A DNA stretch of 64,000 nt from Kitasatospora azatica KCTC 9699 (GCF_000744785.1 NZ_JQMO01000003.1:5456001-5520000), one strand, 5' to 3'. Shown: positions 1-8,864, counted from the first letter of the stretch. Made by a program: numbers and translations. The notes: generated by a model not told the origin, from the letters alone.

Positions 1-204
1 GCACCACGCAACTCGATCGCGACGGAGAGCCGTGCAGGATCGGCTCCGCGTCAGGTCCGCACCGTGCTGGCCCACGGGCACCGGTGCCGGTCCAGTCGGA
101 GGTGGCGGCGTCTCGCGAGGCTCAGTGTGTGAATGCCAAGCAGGGGCGGAGGAATTGTCAATACCTGGGGATACGGCCGGTTCCGGGTGACTGCTGAACG
201 GGGG

Positions 205-573
205 TTGGTGGCAGAGGTCGTCTGGCGTCAACTCTGCGGTGATTTCCGGGGTCAGCCAGAAGTGCTGTGCGGGGACGCGCGTTGGGAAAGCCGCAGGCAA
301 TTCTTGCAGCCGCACCAGCGGGCCCTCCCCGAGCAGCGGCGCACACCGTAGGCCAGCCGCGGCTGCGGCCCTACGCAGCACCGCGTCTCCGACCCACCAC
401 TGCTCTCCGCGGACATTCACCACCGCGTCGAAGACTGACCAGTGCAGGCCGGGCGCGTACCAGACGCCGGTCTGAACGGTCGGGACGTTCTGCTCCGGCG
501 GCACCGCTGGGTGTGGGTAGTGGCCGCCGAAGAGTTCGCCGTACAGCACCACATGGACATCTGACCGGCGCAA
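205..573 (-). pseudogene. Rnl2-type RNA ligase, central fragment
   Basis: Reading the minus strand from about 573 gives a segment that looks like the middle of a T4 Rnl2-like RNA ligase: VVLYGELFGGHYPHP (the GELFGG motif III block), then VQTGVWYAP and WSVFDAVV (motif IIIa), then CAPLLGEGPLVRLQELP and FPTRVP. These enzymes seal RNA nicks through a lysine-AMP intermediate. The nucleotidyl-lysine motif I should lie upstream, but a TAA stop lies in frame at 574-576. The EGVV motif IV expected downstream is not seen, and similarity fades at about position 205, although the frame stays open to the window edge. No convincing start or ribosome site exists. I read it as a relic that lost both ends and could not adenylylate itself. 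The family call rests on remembered motif order. Confidence 0.62.
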
Positions 574-585
574 TTACATGATCAC

Positions 586-604
586 AGGGCTTTGCAACAG
601 CCCT
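586..604. repeat. IS-terminus-like hairpin
   Basis: AGGGCT and AGCCCT form a 6-bp stem around the 7-base loop TTGCAAC. On the minus strand it reads AGGGCTGTTGCAAAGCCCT, which resembles the terminal inverted repeats of several transposase families (GGxxCTGTTGCAAA-type ends). It lies 10 bases from the stop that opens the broken RNA-ligase fragment, so an insertion or excision may have caused the break. There is no transposase in the window, so the element itself is gone or was never complete. Confidence 0.35.
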
Positions 605-680
605 GCCCCTGCCAGTACCGGCGGGGCGGGATCAAGCAATGTCGTCAGCATCGTGCCCATGAGCCCGCCTGGTTCCGTTC

Positions 681-1592
681 TCAGTGGGTGGCTGCGAGGG
701 TGTCGAGGAGGCGGGTGAGGGAGGTGCCGAGGCCCCATTGGGTGGTGAGGGCTTCGAGGGTCATGGGGTCGAGGGGTTCGTGGGGGAGGGCGGGGTCGAA
801 GGTGGGGAGGGGGACGTCGGTGGCGACGCGGACGACGGTGGGGGCGACGTCGAGGTAGGCGGCGCCTTCGAGCAGGTTCTTGCGGCGGGCGGGGGTGAGT
901 TTGGAGAGCGGGTCGGCGGCGGCGGCGCGGATGCCGGCGAGGTCGCCGTACTCGCGGATGAGTTGGGTGGCGGTCTTCTCGCCGATGCCCTTGACGCCGG
1001 GCAGGCCGTCGCTGGGGTCGCCGCGCAGGGCGGCCATGTCGGCGTACTCGGTGCCGGTGACGCCGTACTTGTCGAGGAGGGCGGCCTCATTGATGAGTTG
1101 GGCGGAGCCGACGCCCTTGATGGGGTAGAGGACCTGTACGCCGCGGGCGTCGTCCACCAGCTGGAAGAGGTCCCGGTCGCCGGTGACGATCCTGACCGGG
1201 GTGGTGGCGTGGGTGGCCAGGGTGCCGATCACGTCGTCGGCCTCGTAGCCGGGGACGCCGACGCGGGCGATGCCGAGCGCGTCGAGGACCTGCTCGATGA
1301 TCGGGACCTGGGGGGAGAGGGTGTCGGGGATCTCCTCCTCCTCGCTGCTCTCCGGGGCGAGTCGGTGGGTCTTGTAGGTCGGGACCAGGTCCACTCGCCA
1401 CTGCGGCCGCCAGTCGGCGTCCATGCAGGCCACCAGCTGGTCCGGGTGGTGGTCCTGGACCAGGCGGGTGATGAAGTCCAGCAGGCCGCGGACGGCGTTG
1501 ACCGGGGTGCCGTCCGGGGCCTTCACGGAGTCCGGGACGCCGAAGTAGGCCCGGAAGTACAGGCTGGCGGTGTCGAGCAGCATCAGTGTCAC
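681..1592 (-). CDS. 5'-3' exonuclease (PolA N-domain / FEN family)
   Basis: The 303-residue protein matches stand-alone 5'-3' exonucleases related to the N-terminal domain of DNA polymerase I, which remove 5' flaps and RNA primers using two metal ions. The start MLLDTASLYFRAYFG carries the first metal Asp. Further acidic positions follow in ACMDADWRP, GYEADDVIGTLA and TGDRDLFQL, with a helix-hairpin-helix stretch at GLPGVKGIGEKTA. No polymerase domain follows, which is normal for this actinobacterial paralog. The ATG at 1592 gives MTLMLLD; a start two codons later is possible. The gene is transcribed alone, with a 45-bp gap to the phzF-like gene upstream. Confidence 0.9.
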   Translation of the reverse strand: MTLMLLDTASLYFRAYFGVPDSVKAPDGTPVNAVRGLLDFITRLVQDHHPDQLVACMDADWRPQWRVDLVPTYKTHRLAPESSEEEEIPDTLSPQVPIIEQVLDALGIARVGVPGYEADDVIGTLATHATTPVRIVTGDRDLFQLVDDARGVQVLYPIKGVGSAQLINEAALLDKYGVTGTEYADMAALRGDPSDGLPGVKGIGEKTATQLIREYGDLAGIRAAAADPLSKLTPARRKNLLEGAAYLDVAPTVVRVATDVPLPTFDPALPHEPLDPMTLEALTTQWGLGTSLTRLLDTLAATH

Positions 1593-1637
1593 GGCTCGAT
1601 CATCGCGTACGGCAGTGACAAACGGCCGTAGTGACCG

Positions 1638-2468
1638 TCAGTCAGTCAGCCGCACCGCCGCGCCCGAGACCCGCACCCGCGGGTCGCCGGAGCGCAGTTC
1701 GACGTGGAGCAGGCCGGGGCTGCCGAGATCCTCGCCCTGGTGCAGGGTCAGCCGGGCGTCGGGGCCGGCCTGGCCCAGCTCGCGCAGGTAGGCGCCGAAG
1801 GCGGCGGCGGCCGCGCCGGTGGCCGGGTCCTCGACCACGCCGCCGACCGGGAACGGGTCGCGGACGTGGAAGACGGCGGCCGACTCGCGCCAGACCAGCT
1901 GAAGGGTGATCAGGTCATGGGCCGTCATGAAGGTGGCGAGCCGGTCGAAGTCGTAGGAGAGGTCGGCGAGCCGTTCACGGGTGGCGGTGGCCAGCACGAG
2001 GTGGCGGGCGCCGGCGTAGGCGAACCGCGGCGGCAGGCTCTGGTCCAGGTCGGCGGCGGACCAGTCGAGTGCGGCGAGGGCTTCCTGAAGGTCGGCCTGG
2101 TCGACTTCCTGTACGTGTGGCTCGACGCTGGTGAGGGTGGCGCGCAGCTCCTCGTCGACCGCGACCGGGACCGTGCCGGCCTTGGTCTCGAAGACCAGGT
2201 CCCCGGGGCCGGTCTGCTCGGCCACCGCCACCGCAGCGGCGATGGTGGCGTGGCCGCAGAACGGCACCTCCATCGTGGGCGCGAAGTAGCGCACCCGGTA
2301 GTCGCGCCCGCCCAGCGGGGTGAGGAAGGCGGTCTCGGAGTAGCCGAGCTCGGCGGCGACGGCCAGCATCCGATCGTCCGTCAGCTCGGTGGCGTCCAGC
2401 ACCACTCCCGCCTTGTTGCCGCCGGACGGGTCGGTGGTGAAGGCGGCGTACCGCAGCACAGTGGTCAT
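1638..2468 (-). CDS. PhzF-family isomerase/epimerase-like protein
   Basis: This 276-residue protein has the PhzF (diaminopimelate-epimerase fold) signature. It opens with LRYAAFTTDPSGGNKAGVV, carries GYSETAFL with the catalytic glutamate, has VPFCGHATIAAA, and ends with the second-lobe motif DPATGAAAAAFG. PhzF in phenazine pathways isomerises a dihydro-anthranilate intermediate, but most genomic paralogs, including this one with no phz genes nearby, have unknown substrates. The open frame extends upstream to 2714, but that part is antisense to the cation transporter and compositionally nonsensical. ATG at 2468 starts exactly where family homology begins. Confidence 0.88.
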   Translation of the reverse strand: MTTVLRYAAFTTDPSGGNKAGVVLDATELTDDRMLAVAAELGYSETAFLTPLGGRDYRVRYFAPTMEVPFCGHATIAAAVAVAEQTGPGDLVFETKAGTVPVAVDEELRATLTSVEPHVQEVDQADLQEALAALDWSAADLDQSLPPRFAYAGARHLVLATATRERLADLSYDFDRLATFMTAHDLITLQLVWRESAAVFHVRDPFPVGGVVEDPATGAAAAAFGAYLRELGQAGPDARLTLHQGEDLGSPGLLHVELRSGDPRVRVSGAAVRLTD

Positions 2469-2505
2469 GATCGTCCGCAACGCTCGTGACCGGCCCGGCA
2501 TTCCG

Positions 2506-3552
2506 TCAGTGCGGGTGCGGGCCGCTGCGGTGCACCGGGCCGTGCGAGTCGGCGCAGTGGTCGGCGACGGCCGAGGCCTGCGCGGCGTCGGTGATCTGCA
2601 GCAGCTGCTGCTCCTCGTCCTCGCCGACGTGGTCCACCTGGAGGGTGGCGTGGGTGATCCGGTACTCCTCGCGCAGCCGGCGCTGCAGGTCGCGGCGGAC
2701 GGCGTGGCAGTCACCGCCGGGAGCCACCAGGATGTGCGCGGAGAGGGCCGGCTGGCCGGAGGTGATCTCCCAGACGTGCAGGTCGTGGATCTCCTCCACC
2801 TGCGGGGTGGCCACCAGGCGGTCGGCCAGCGCGTCCGGGTCCACGCCGGCCGGGGCCGCCTCCAGGAAGATCCGCCCGGAGTCGCGGACCAGGCCGAAGC
2901 CGGCCTTCAGCATCAACGCGACCACGATCAGCGAGGCGATCGCGTCGGCTCGCAGGAAGCCGGTGGTCAGCATGATCAGTCCGGCCACGGCGGTGGCGAT
3001 GAAGGCGTAGAGGTCGGTCAGTACGTGCTGGAACGCGCCCTCGACGTTGAGCGAGCTGCGGTTGGCCTTGGACATGCACCAGGCGGCCGCGATGTTGACC
3101 ACCACGCCGACCAGTGCGGTGCCGAGCACCAGACCGCCCTTCACCGCGGGCGGCTCGATCAGCCGGGTGACGGCCTCGTAGCCGAGCCAGGCGGAGAGCA
3201 CCAGCAGGGTGACGCCGTTGGCCTGGGCGGAGAGGATCTCGGCGCGCTTGAGGCCGTAGGTGTAGCCGCCCCGGGCCGGCCTGGCGGCCAGCCGCATCGC
3301 GATCAGTGCGAGGACGATCGAGGCGGCGTCGGTGAGCATGTGTGCGGCGTCGGAGATCAGGGCCAGCGAGCGGGCGGCGAAACCGACCACCACCTCGGCG
3401 GCCATGAAGACGACGATCAGGGTGAGCGCGCTGGTCAGCCAACGGCGGTCGGCGTCGGCGGCGACACCGTGCGAATGGCCGCCGTGGCCGCCGTGGCCAT
3501 GGCCGTGCTCGTGGCTGTGAGCACTGTGATCGTGGTCGCTGTGGCCGGCCAT
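2506..3552 (-). CDS. cation diffusion facilitator (Zn/Co efflux, CzcD/ZitB type)
   Basis: This 348-residue CDF antiporter exports zinc-like divalent metals in exchange for protons. A histidine-rich N-tail (HDHSAHSHEHGHGHGGHGGH) probably buffers metal. About six hydrophobic helices follow. The transport-site pairs are visible as SDAAHMLTDA in helix 2 and FQHVLTDLYAF in helix 5. The cytosolic ferredoxin-like tail contains HDLHVWEITSG. The ATG at 3552 precedes the His tail, and a much longer open frame into the upstream gene is a GC artefact. The tail ends with another HGPVHRSGPHPH cluster. It diverges from the DUF2510 gene across a 231-bp spacer. Confidence 0.93.
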   Translation of the reverse strand: MAGHSDHDHSAHSHEHGHGHGGHGGHSHGVAADADRRWLTSALTLIVVFMAAEVVVGFAARSLALISDAAHMLTDAASIVLALIAMRLAARPARGGYTYGLKRAEILSAQANGVTLLVLSAWLGYEAVTRLIEPPAVKGGLVLGTALVGVVVNIAAAWCMSKANRSSLNVEGAFQHVLTDLYAFIATAVAGLIMLTTGFLRADAIASLIVVALMLKAGFGLVRDSGRIFLEAAPAGVDPDALADRLVATPQVEEIHDLHVWEITSGQPALSAHILVAPGGDCHAVRRDLQRRLREEYRITHATLQVDHVGEDEEQQLLQITDAAQASAVADHCADSHGPVHRSGPHPH

Positions 3553-3770
3553 CGCGGTCGTCTCCTGAATGCAGCGGGCGGACAAGGAGGGTTGCCCTGC
3601 AAGGAAGTGAACCTCAGATTGGACAAAGATCCAAAGGCTGCACTGGTGACCGTTGTCGTTCCGGATTCGGCCGGGGCGACGGCGGTCCGTCCGGCGGACT
3701 CTCACCGTAATCTCATGCGAATTGGGCCGATTGTGCGGTCCGCTTGATATCGCGTTTATCCGCCTACCCA

Positions 3771-3784
3771 TACATTTTCCGGTG
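3771..3784 (+). promoter_or_regulatory. possible leaderless promoter of the DUF2510 gene
   Basis: The 231-bp divergent spacer 3553-3783 is AT-richer than its surroundings. A -10-like TACATT at 3771-3776 ends 7 bases before the GTG at 3784, and no purine-rich ribosome site lies between. This is the geometry of a leaderless actinobacterial transcript. A -35-like TTGATA at 3744 is too far away for a good fit, so the promoter is only suggestive. I see no repeat or operator elsewhere in the spacer. Confidence 0.3.
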
Positions 3785-4974
3785 TGAGCGAAGCGAAGAT
3801 TCCGGCCGGGTGGTACCCGGACCCCAAGGACACCACCACCACTCCCCGGCCCGAACGCTGGTGGGACGGCACCGGCTGGACCGGCAGCACCCGCCCGGGC
3901 GGCTCGACCGAGCACCCGGCCGGCCCGGTGAATACGGCCGGCGCGGCCGGCCCGGACGGCGAGGACACGGCGATCCTGGACGGCGCCGCGATCGGCGGCG
4001 GCCCGACGGTGATCGAGGGCGAGGTGCTGGACAACGGCACCGTGCGCTTCCCCGAGCCGCCGAGCGAGCCGGCGCCGAGCGCCTTCGGCGAGTTCCCGGT
4101 CGCGCCGCCGAAGAAGCCCTCGCTGGCCAAGCGGCTCGGCAAGCCGGTGCTGGTCACGGCGGCGGTGGCCGGCGTGCTGGGGCTGGCCATCGGCTCGGGC
4201 GTGACCTACCTCGCGGTGGACCACCACGACCGCCACAGCCAGGACCGCGCAGTCGCGCAGCAGGACGCCAACGGCAAGCTGCCCGGACACAAGCGCGGCC
4301 AGGGCAACGGCGGCGGCAATGGTCAGGGCAACGGCGGCGGCCAGGGCAGTGGCGGCGGAAACGGGCCGGGAAACGGTCAGGGCAGCGGCGGCGGCAACGG
4401 TTTCCCGGGTTTCCCCGGACTCCCCGGCGGCAAGGGCAAGGGCAATGCCACCGAGGCCGACGACCTGGTCAACGGCATCGCGCTCCCGGTGCCCAGCGGT
4501 TGGACCGGCGGCACCACGATGAAGGGCACCGCCTACCTGAGCATCGGCAGCTACCAGTGCCCGGGCTCGAGCGGCAACAGCGACGGCAGCGCCACCTGCT
4601 CGCTCGGCGGCGTGAACACCGGCCAGGTCGAGGGCACCGACCCGCAGGCCGCCGCCAAGCAGGACATCGTGGCCGCCGCCAAGGAGTCCTACGGGAACAT
4701 CAAGTCCCACCAGGAGCTCAAGTCCGAGCCGGTCACCGTGGACGGCCGCAGCGGTTACCTGATCCGCTGGCAGGTCGGCGCCGAGCAGGGCAACGACGGC
4801 ACGGTGGAGTCGGTGGTCTTCCCGTCCGCCGACGGCAAGAGCCTGATCTCGGTCCGGCTCGGTTTCGACATCGCCGACAAGGCCCCGGCGGTCTCGCAGA
4901 TGGACAGCATCATCAGCGGGATCAAGGACTACACCGGCCCGGGCGCCGGCACCGGCGGCGGTACCAGGACCTGA
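3784..4974 (+). CDS. DUF2510-containing single-pass membrane protein
   Basis: The protein has 396 residues. It begins with a DUF2510 motif (IPAGWYPDPKD ... RWWDGTGWT), a short Trp-rich module frequent at the N-terminus of actinobacterial membrane proteins. A transmembrane segment lies near residues 118-140. A long low-complexity Gly/Asn/Gln linker follows (repeats of GQGNGGG and GSGGGN, about residues 170-220), then an extracellular C-terminal domain of about 170 residues with two cysteines. It is likely anchored with that domain outside the cell. The function is unknown; homologs are often annotated as hypothetical. The GTG start at 3784 begins the DUF2510 homology. Confidence 0.85.
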   Translation: MSEAKIPAGWYPDPKDTTTTPRPERWWDGTGWTGSTRPGGSTEHPAGPVNTAGAAGPDGEDTAILDGAAIGGGPTVIEGEVLDNGTVRFPEPPSEPAPSAFGEFPVAPPKKPSLAKRLGKPVLVTAAVAGVLGLAIGSGVTYLAVDHHDRHSQDRAVAQQDANGKLPGHKRGQGNGGGNGQGNGGGQGSGGGNGPGNGQGSGGGNGFPGFPGLPGGKGKGNATEADDLVNGIALPVPSGWTGGTTMKGTAYLSIGSYQCPGSSGNSDGSATCSLGGVNTGQVEGTDPQAAAKQDIVAAAKESYGNIKSHQELKSEPVTVDGRSGYLIRWQVGAEQGNDGTVESVVFPSADGKSLISVRLGFDIADKAPAVSQMDSIISGIKDYTGPGAGTGGGTRT

Positions 4975-5054
4975 GCCACCGTCAGCAGCGTCAGGGGCCG
5001 GCCCGGGCGGGTCGGCCCCGATCGCGTTGACAGGGTCTACCGGAAGGTCCTGGG

Positions 5055-6287
5055 CTACAGGAAGGTCCGGCCCTCGCCCCGGTAGGTCGGCACCGTGTCC
5101 ACCACCCGGTCGCCGTCGATCAGGTGCAGCTCGGCGAAGCGCTCGCACAGCTCCCCGGCCTTGGCGTGCCGGAACCAGACCCGGTCGCCGATCAGCAGGT
5201 CGTCGGCGGGCGAGCCGAGCAGCGGGGTCTGCACCTCGCCGGCACCCTCCTGCGGGTCGTACCGCAGACCGGCCGGCAGGTACGGGACGGGGGAGCGGTC
5301 CGGGCCCGCCGCACCCGAGGCGGGGTAGCCGCCGCCGAGCACCGTCACCACGCCGACGCCGGGCCGGCGCACCACCGGCTGCGCGAAGAGCGCGGCCGGA
5401 CGCCCGTGGAACGAGCGGTAGTTGTCGAAGAGTCGGGGCAGGTACAGGCCCGAGCCGGCCGCCACCTCGGTCACCGCCGCCTCGGCCACCGTGCTCTGCA
5501 CGCTGCCGGTGCCGCCGCCGTTGACGAACTCCAGGTCGGCCACCCGGCGCACCGCCCGGACCACCGCCGCCCGTCGCTCGGCCAGTTCGGTCCGGGCCTT
5601 GGCCTGCATCAGCTGGATCAGCCGGGACCGCACCGGGCGGCCGGCCAGCCGGTCGCCCACCCCGGCCACATGACCCTCGTAGGCCATCAGGCCGACCACC
5701 TTGAAGCCGGGCCGGAGTTGGACCAGTTCGGCGAAGGCAGCCAGGTCCTCCGGGGTGCGCAGCGGGGAGCGGCGGGCGCCGACCCGGATCCGGCCGCCCA
5801 GCAGTTGCAGCGAGGTGTCCAACTCCAGGCAGACCCGCACCTGGGCGTTGCCGCCCCTGGCCCGGTCGATCAGGTCGAGTTGCGCGGGGTCGTCCACCAG
5901 GACGGTGATCTGCTCGGCCAGTTCGGCATCGCCGGTCAGCTCGGCGAAGCCGGCCCGGTCGGCGGACGGGTAGGCGAGCAGCACGTCGCGAAAGCCCTCG
6001 CGGACCAGCCAGATCGACTCGGGCAGGGTGTAGCTCATCACCCCCGCGAAGCCGTCCAGCTTCAGCACCCGCTCCAGCAGGGCCCGGCAGCGCACCGACT
6101 TGCTGGCCACCCGGACGGGCTTCCCGGCGGCCCGGCGCACCAGGTCCGCGGCGTTGGCGTCGAAGGCCGCCAGGTCCACGATGGCCAGCGGCGCCTCGAG
6201 ATGCGCCGTGGCCCGGTCGTAGCGAGCGCGGTCGGCACCGCGCGACGTCACCGGGGCAGCCGCCGCAGCGGTTGTGAGCTGAGCCAT
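5055..6287 (-). CDS. amino-acid deaminase/aldolase-like PLP enzyme (alanine-racemase fold)
   Basis: This 410-residue protein belongs to the D-threonine aldolase / amino-acid deaminase branch of the alanine-racemase fold. The cofactor lysine is expected in VRVASKSVRCRALLE near residue 58. ELDTSLQLLGG, LMAYEGHVAG and EFVNGGGTGS match conserved barrel strands, and GDRVWFRHAKAGELCERF is the C-terminal metal/PLP region. These enzymes cleave or deaminate beta-hydroxy amino acids; the substrate here cannot be read from sequence. ATG at 6287 was chosen because homology starts just after it, and the longer frame is antisense to the next gene. It is a single gene with no operon partner. Confidence 0.82.
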   Translation of the reverse strand: MAQLTTAAAAAPVTSRGADRARYDRATAHLEAPLAIVDLAAFDANAADLVRRAAGKPVRVASKSVRCRALLERVLKLDGFAGVMSYTLPESIWLVREGFRDVLLAYPSADRAGFAELTGDAELAEQITVLVDDPAQLDLIDRARGGNAQVRVCLELDTSLQLLGGRIRVGARRSPLRTPEDLAAFAELVQLRPGFKVVGLMAYEGHVAGVGDRLAGRPVRSRLIQLMQAKARTELAERRAAVVRAVRRVADLEFVNGGGTGSVQSTVAEAAVTEVAAGSGLYLPRLFDNYRSFHGRPAALFAQPVVRRPGVGVVTVLGGGYPASGAAGPDRSPVPYLPAGLRYDPQEGAGEVQTPLLGSPADDLLIGDRVWFRHAKAGELCERFAELHLIDGDRVVDTVPTYRGEGRTFL

Positions 6288-6327
6288 GCGCGCAGACTGC
6301 CACACCCCCCATACCCGTGGGTAGGCC

Positions 6328-7416
6328 TCACCCCACCACCGCTGCGCGCACGCAGAGGATGTCCGGGAGGTGCGAGGCGAGCAGGCGCCAGCTCTCGCCC
6401 TCGTCGGCGCTGGCGTAGAGCTCGCCGTTGCGGTTGCCGAAGTAGACGCCGGCCGGGTCCGCGTCGTCGCAGCGCAGGGCGTCGCGCAGCACCACGCCGT
6501 AGTGGTCCTCCTCGGGCAGGCCCTGGGCGAGCGGGCGCCAGCTGCCACCGCCGTCGTCGGTGCGGTAGATCCGGCAGCGCCGGCCGGGCGGCATCCGCAT
6601 GTAGTCCGCCTCCAGCGGCGCGAGGTACGCGACCTGGGCCTTGCGCGGGTGGGTGGCCACCGCGAAGCCGAACACCGCGGGCAGGCCCTCCTCGACCGGA
6701 CGCCAGTTGGCGCCCGCGTCGTCACTGCGGAAGACGCCGCCGTGGTTCTGCAGGTAGAGCCGGTCCGGGGCGGTCGGGTCCGGGGCGATCTTGTGCACGC
6801 ACTGGCCGAACTCGGGGTACTCCTCCGGCAGGAAGCTCACCCTGATCCCGGAGTTGGACGGCGCCCAGCTCGCACCCCCGTCGGTGGAGCGGTAGACCCC
6901 GCCGGAGGAGATCGCCACGGTGAGCGCGGCCGGGTCCCGAGGGTCCGTCAGAATCGTGTGCAGGCCCTGTCCGCCGAACCCCTCGCCCCACTGCTCGTGC
7001 TGCGGGTGCGCCCAGAGCGGCTCGACCAGGGTGAAGGTCTCGCCGCTGTCCTCGGAGCGGAAGAGCGCGGCCGGCTCGGTGCCCGCGTACACCACCCCGC
7101 GCGCCTCGGGCCCGGCCGGCTGCAGCTGCCAGACCCGGGTCAGCGAGGCGCCGGTGTGCTCGGGGAACTTCACGGCCGGCTGCCCGGGCTCGTTCCAGGT
7201 CTTGCCGAGGTCGTCGGAGTGCCACACCGAGGGACCCCAGTGGCTGCTGTCGGCCCCGACCAGTACCCGGGTGCGACCGTCGCGGCGGTCGATGCCGATC
7301 GAGTAGATCGCGTTCATCGGGAAGTGCGGGCCGGTGAACGCCCAGTCCCGGCGGCCGTAGCTCAGCCCCAGGAAGAGGCCCTTCTCGGTGCCCACTGCCA
7401 GCAGTACCTCGGTCAT
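6328..7416 (-). CDS. BNR/sialidase-like beta-propeller protein
   Basis: This 362-residue protein contains repeated Asp-box-like units (for example SDDLGKTWNEPG, SEDSGETFTLVE, STDGGASWAPS, SDDAGANWRPVE, TDDGGGSWRPLA), which mark six- or seven-bladed sialidase/VPS10-type propellers. There is no signal peptide, so it is probably cytosolic. Annotators often call this family exo-alpha-sialidase or glycosyl hydrolase, but I see no catalytic Arg triad or Tyr-Glu pair I would trust, so enzyme activity is unproven. The start MTEVLLAVGTEKGLF at 7416 is preferred over an upstream ATG because it begins the first blade. It is divergent from the sseB-like gene. Confidence 0.8.
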   Translation of the reverse strand: MTEVLLAVGTEKGLFLGLSYGRRDWAFTGPHFPMNAIYSIGIDRRDGRTRVLVGADSSHWGPSVWHSDDLGKTWNEPGQPAVKFPEHTGASLTRVWQLQPAGPEARGVVYAGTEPAALFRSEDSGETFTLVEPLWAHPQHEQWGEGFGGQGLHTILTDPRDPAALTVAISSGGVYRSTDGGASWAPSNSGIRVSFLPEEYPEFGQCVHKIAPDPTAPDRLYLQNHGGVFRSDDAGANWRPVEEGLPAVFGFAVATHPRKAQVAYLAPLEADYMRMPPGRRCRIYRTDDGGGSWRPLAQGLPEEDHYGVVLRDALRCDDADPAGVYFGNRNGELYASADEGESWRLLASHLPDILCVRAAVVG

Positions 7417-7465
7417 GCCTCCACTGTGGCGCTGGGCCACCGCACCCAGCGGCTAGGCTCGCCGG

Positions 7466-8206
7466 GTGGACCGCAAGAACATTCCGAACCCCGGATTCGC
7501 CGCCGACGACGGCAGCGCCGACCCGGCCCTGGCCCAGGCGCTGGCCGACTTCGACCGCGACCCGGCCACCGAGCCCGCGCTGCTCGCCGCGCTGCCCGCC
7601 GCCCGGCTGATGGTCCCGATCGTGGCCCTGCTCGGCGAGGTCGAGGTGGACGCCGCAGGGCTCAAGCACGAGAAGACCAGTGACATGGCGGTGCCGGTGA
7701 TCGAGGCGCCGGACGGCCGGCGCGCGCTGCCCGCCTTCACCTCGCTGGCCACCCTGGCGGCCTGGCGGGCCGACGCCCGCCCGGCCCCGGTGGCCGCCCC
7801 GGACGCCGTCCTGGCCGCCTACTCCGAGCGGGCCGACACCCTGCTGATCGACCCGGCCGGGCCGGTGAGGTACGAGCTGACGGGGGCCCGGATGCGCGCC
7901 GTCGCGGAGGGGCGCCGCTGGCTGCCACCGGTCGAGGACCCCGAGGTGCTGGCCGCGCTGCGGGTGCTGCTGGCCGCCGAGCCGCTGGTACTGCGCGCCG
8001 AGCTGCGTCCGGGCAGCGCCACCGACGCGGTGCTGGCGCTGGCGCTGGCCGACGGGGCTCCGGTGCAGGAGCTCGCCCAGCGGCTGGCCGGTGCGCTGGC
8101 GGCCGACCCGGTGCTGCGGGTCCGGCTGAGCCGCGGCCTGGACCTCGCACTGCTGCCCGCCGACGCACGGCCGACGGGCGGCAGCATGTACCAGCGTCAG
8201 GACTAG
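7466..8206 (+). CDS. SseB-family protein
   Basis: This 246-residue protein matches the actinobacterial SseB N-terminal-domain family: KNIPNPGFAADDG at the start, ARLMVPIVALLGE, then HEKTSDMAVPVIEAPDGRRALPAF, and FTSLATLAAW. The enterobacterial name comes from a secretion chaperone or enhanced-serine-sensitivity gene; the role in actinobacteria is unknown. No signal peptide is seen, and the protein is probably cytosolic. In streptomycetes this gene usually sits beside DUF1844 and infC, as here, which supports orthology. The GTG start at 7466 lacks a clear ribosome site, and a short leader is likely. Confidence 0.88.
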   Translation: MDRKNIPNPGFAADDGSADPALAQALADFDRDPATEPALLAALPAARLMVPIVALLGEVEVDAAGLKHEKTSDMAVPVIEAPDGRRALPAFTSLATLAAWRADARPAPVAAPDAVLAAYSERADTLLIDPAGPVRYELTGARMRAVAEGRRWLPPVEDPEVLAALRVLLAAEPLVLRAELRPGSATDAVLALALADGAPVQELAQRLAGALAADPVLRVRLSRGLDLALLPADARPTGGSMYQRQD

Positions 8207-8222
8207 CCGGTAGGAGTAGCGG

Positions 8223-8588
8223 TCAGGAGTAGACGGGCCCGGTGAACTTCTCGCCCGGCCCGGCGCCCGGCGCGTCCGGCACCAGCGAGGCCTCGCGGAA
8301 GGCCAGCTGCAGCGAGCGCAGCCCGTCGCGCAGCGGCGCGGCGTGGAAGTTGCTGATCTCGGGGGCCCCGGCGGTGACCAGGCCGGCCAGGGCGGTGATC
8401 AGCTTGCGGGCCTCGTCGAGGTCCTTGTCCTTCTCGCCGCCCTCGGCGAGGCCGCACTTCACGGCCGCCGCGCTCATCAGGTGCACGGCGACGGTGGTGA
8501 TCACCTCGACCGCCGGCACCTCCGCGATGTCGCGGGTCAGGTCGTCGAAATCGGGGGTCTCGTCGGCGCCGGTCGGCTCGCTGCTCAC
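8223..8588 (-). CDS. DUF1844 protein
   Basis: The 121-residue acidic protein is conserved next to infC across actinobacteria. The core reads EVITTVAVHLMSAAAVKCG, then LDEARKLITALAGLV, LRDGLRSLQLAFREASLVP and a C-terminal GEKFTGPVYS, all diagnostic of DUF1844. The function is unknown. The frame opens 16 codons earlier with a TTG at 8636, but that extension is proline-rich and unlike the family, so GTG at 8588 is preferred. It converges tail-to-tail with the SseB gene and diverges from the infC leader. Confidence 0.88.
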   Translation of the reverse strand: MSSEPTGADETPDFDDLTRDIAEVPAVEVITTVAVHLMSAAAVKCGLAEGGEKDKDLDEARKLITALAGLVTAGAPEISNFHAAPLRDGLRSLQLAFREASLVPDAPGAGPGEKFTGPVYS

Positions 8589-8832
8589 GTCTGGCTCATT
8601 CCGCGTAGGTGGTTCGGTACCCCCCGGAGGGTACAAGGCAATACCTTTGGGCCGGGCTAGTGTATTGTGGCTCGTGACCGGCCAGGCGCTTCACCGTGCC
8701 CGGCCAGCAAGTGGAGGTTCCATCTCCCACCTGATCGACCTCGCGGTCGACGGGTCCCGGTCCGCGACCGCAGCCAGCAGTGGCAGCGTCGCCAGTGGCG
8801 CCTCTCACCAGGCGTCGCCCCCGGTTGTGTGG

Positions 8833-8864
8833 AAGCCCCGCTTGCTGACGAGCGGGGCTTTTTT
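8833..8864 (+). terminator. infC leader attenuator
   Basis: AAGCCCCGCT (8833-8842) pairs perfectly with AGCGGGGCTT (8851-8860) and runs into a T6 tract. This intrinsic terminator sits 120 bp before infC rather than at the end of a gene. The roughly 395-bp spacer 8589-8983 otherwise contains a -10-like TAGTGT near 8659, a small hairpin around GTGGAG/CTCCCAC (8710-8730) and short direct repeats CAGTGGC, but no supported gene. The layout matches a transcription-attenuation leader. In Bacillus the infC-rpmI-rplT operon is controlled this way by L20; whether the same protein acts here is inference. Confidence 0.72.

Noticed and set aside
2506..6312. 1268-codon minus-strand frame spanning three genes
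   Set aside because: Only the last 348 codons (from 3552) match a family; the rest is antisense or out of frame to recognised genes.
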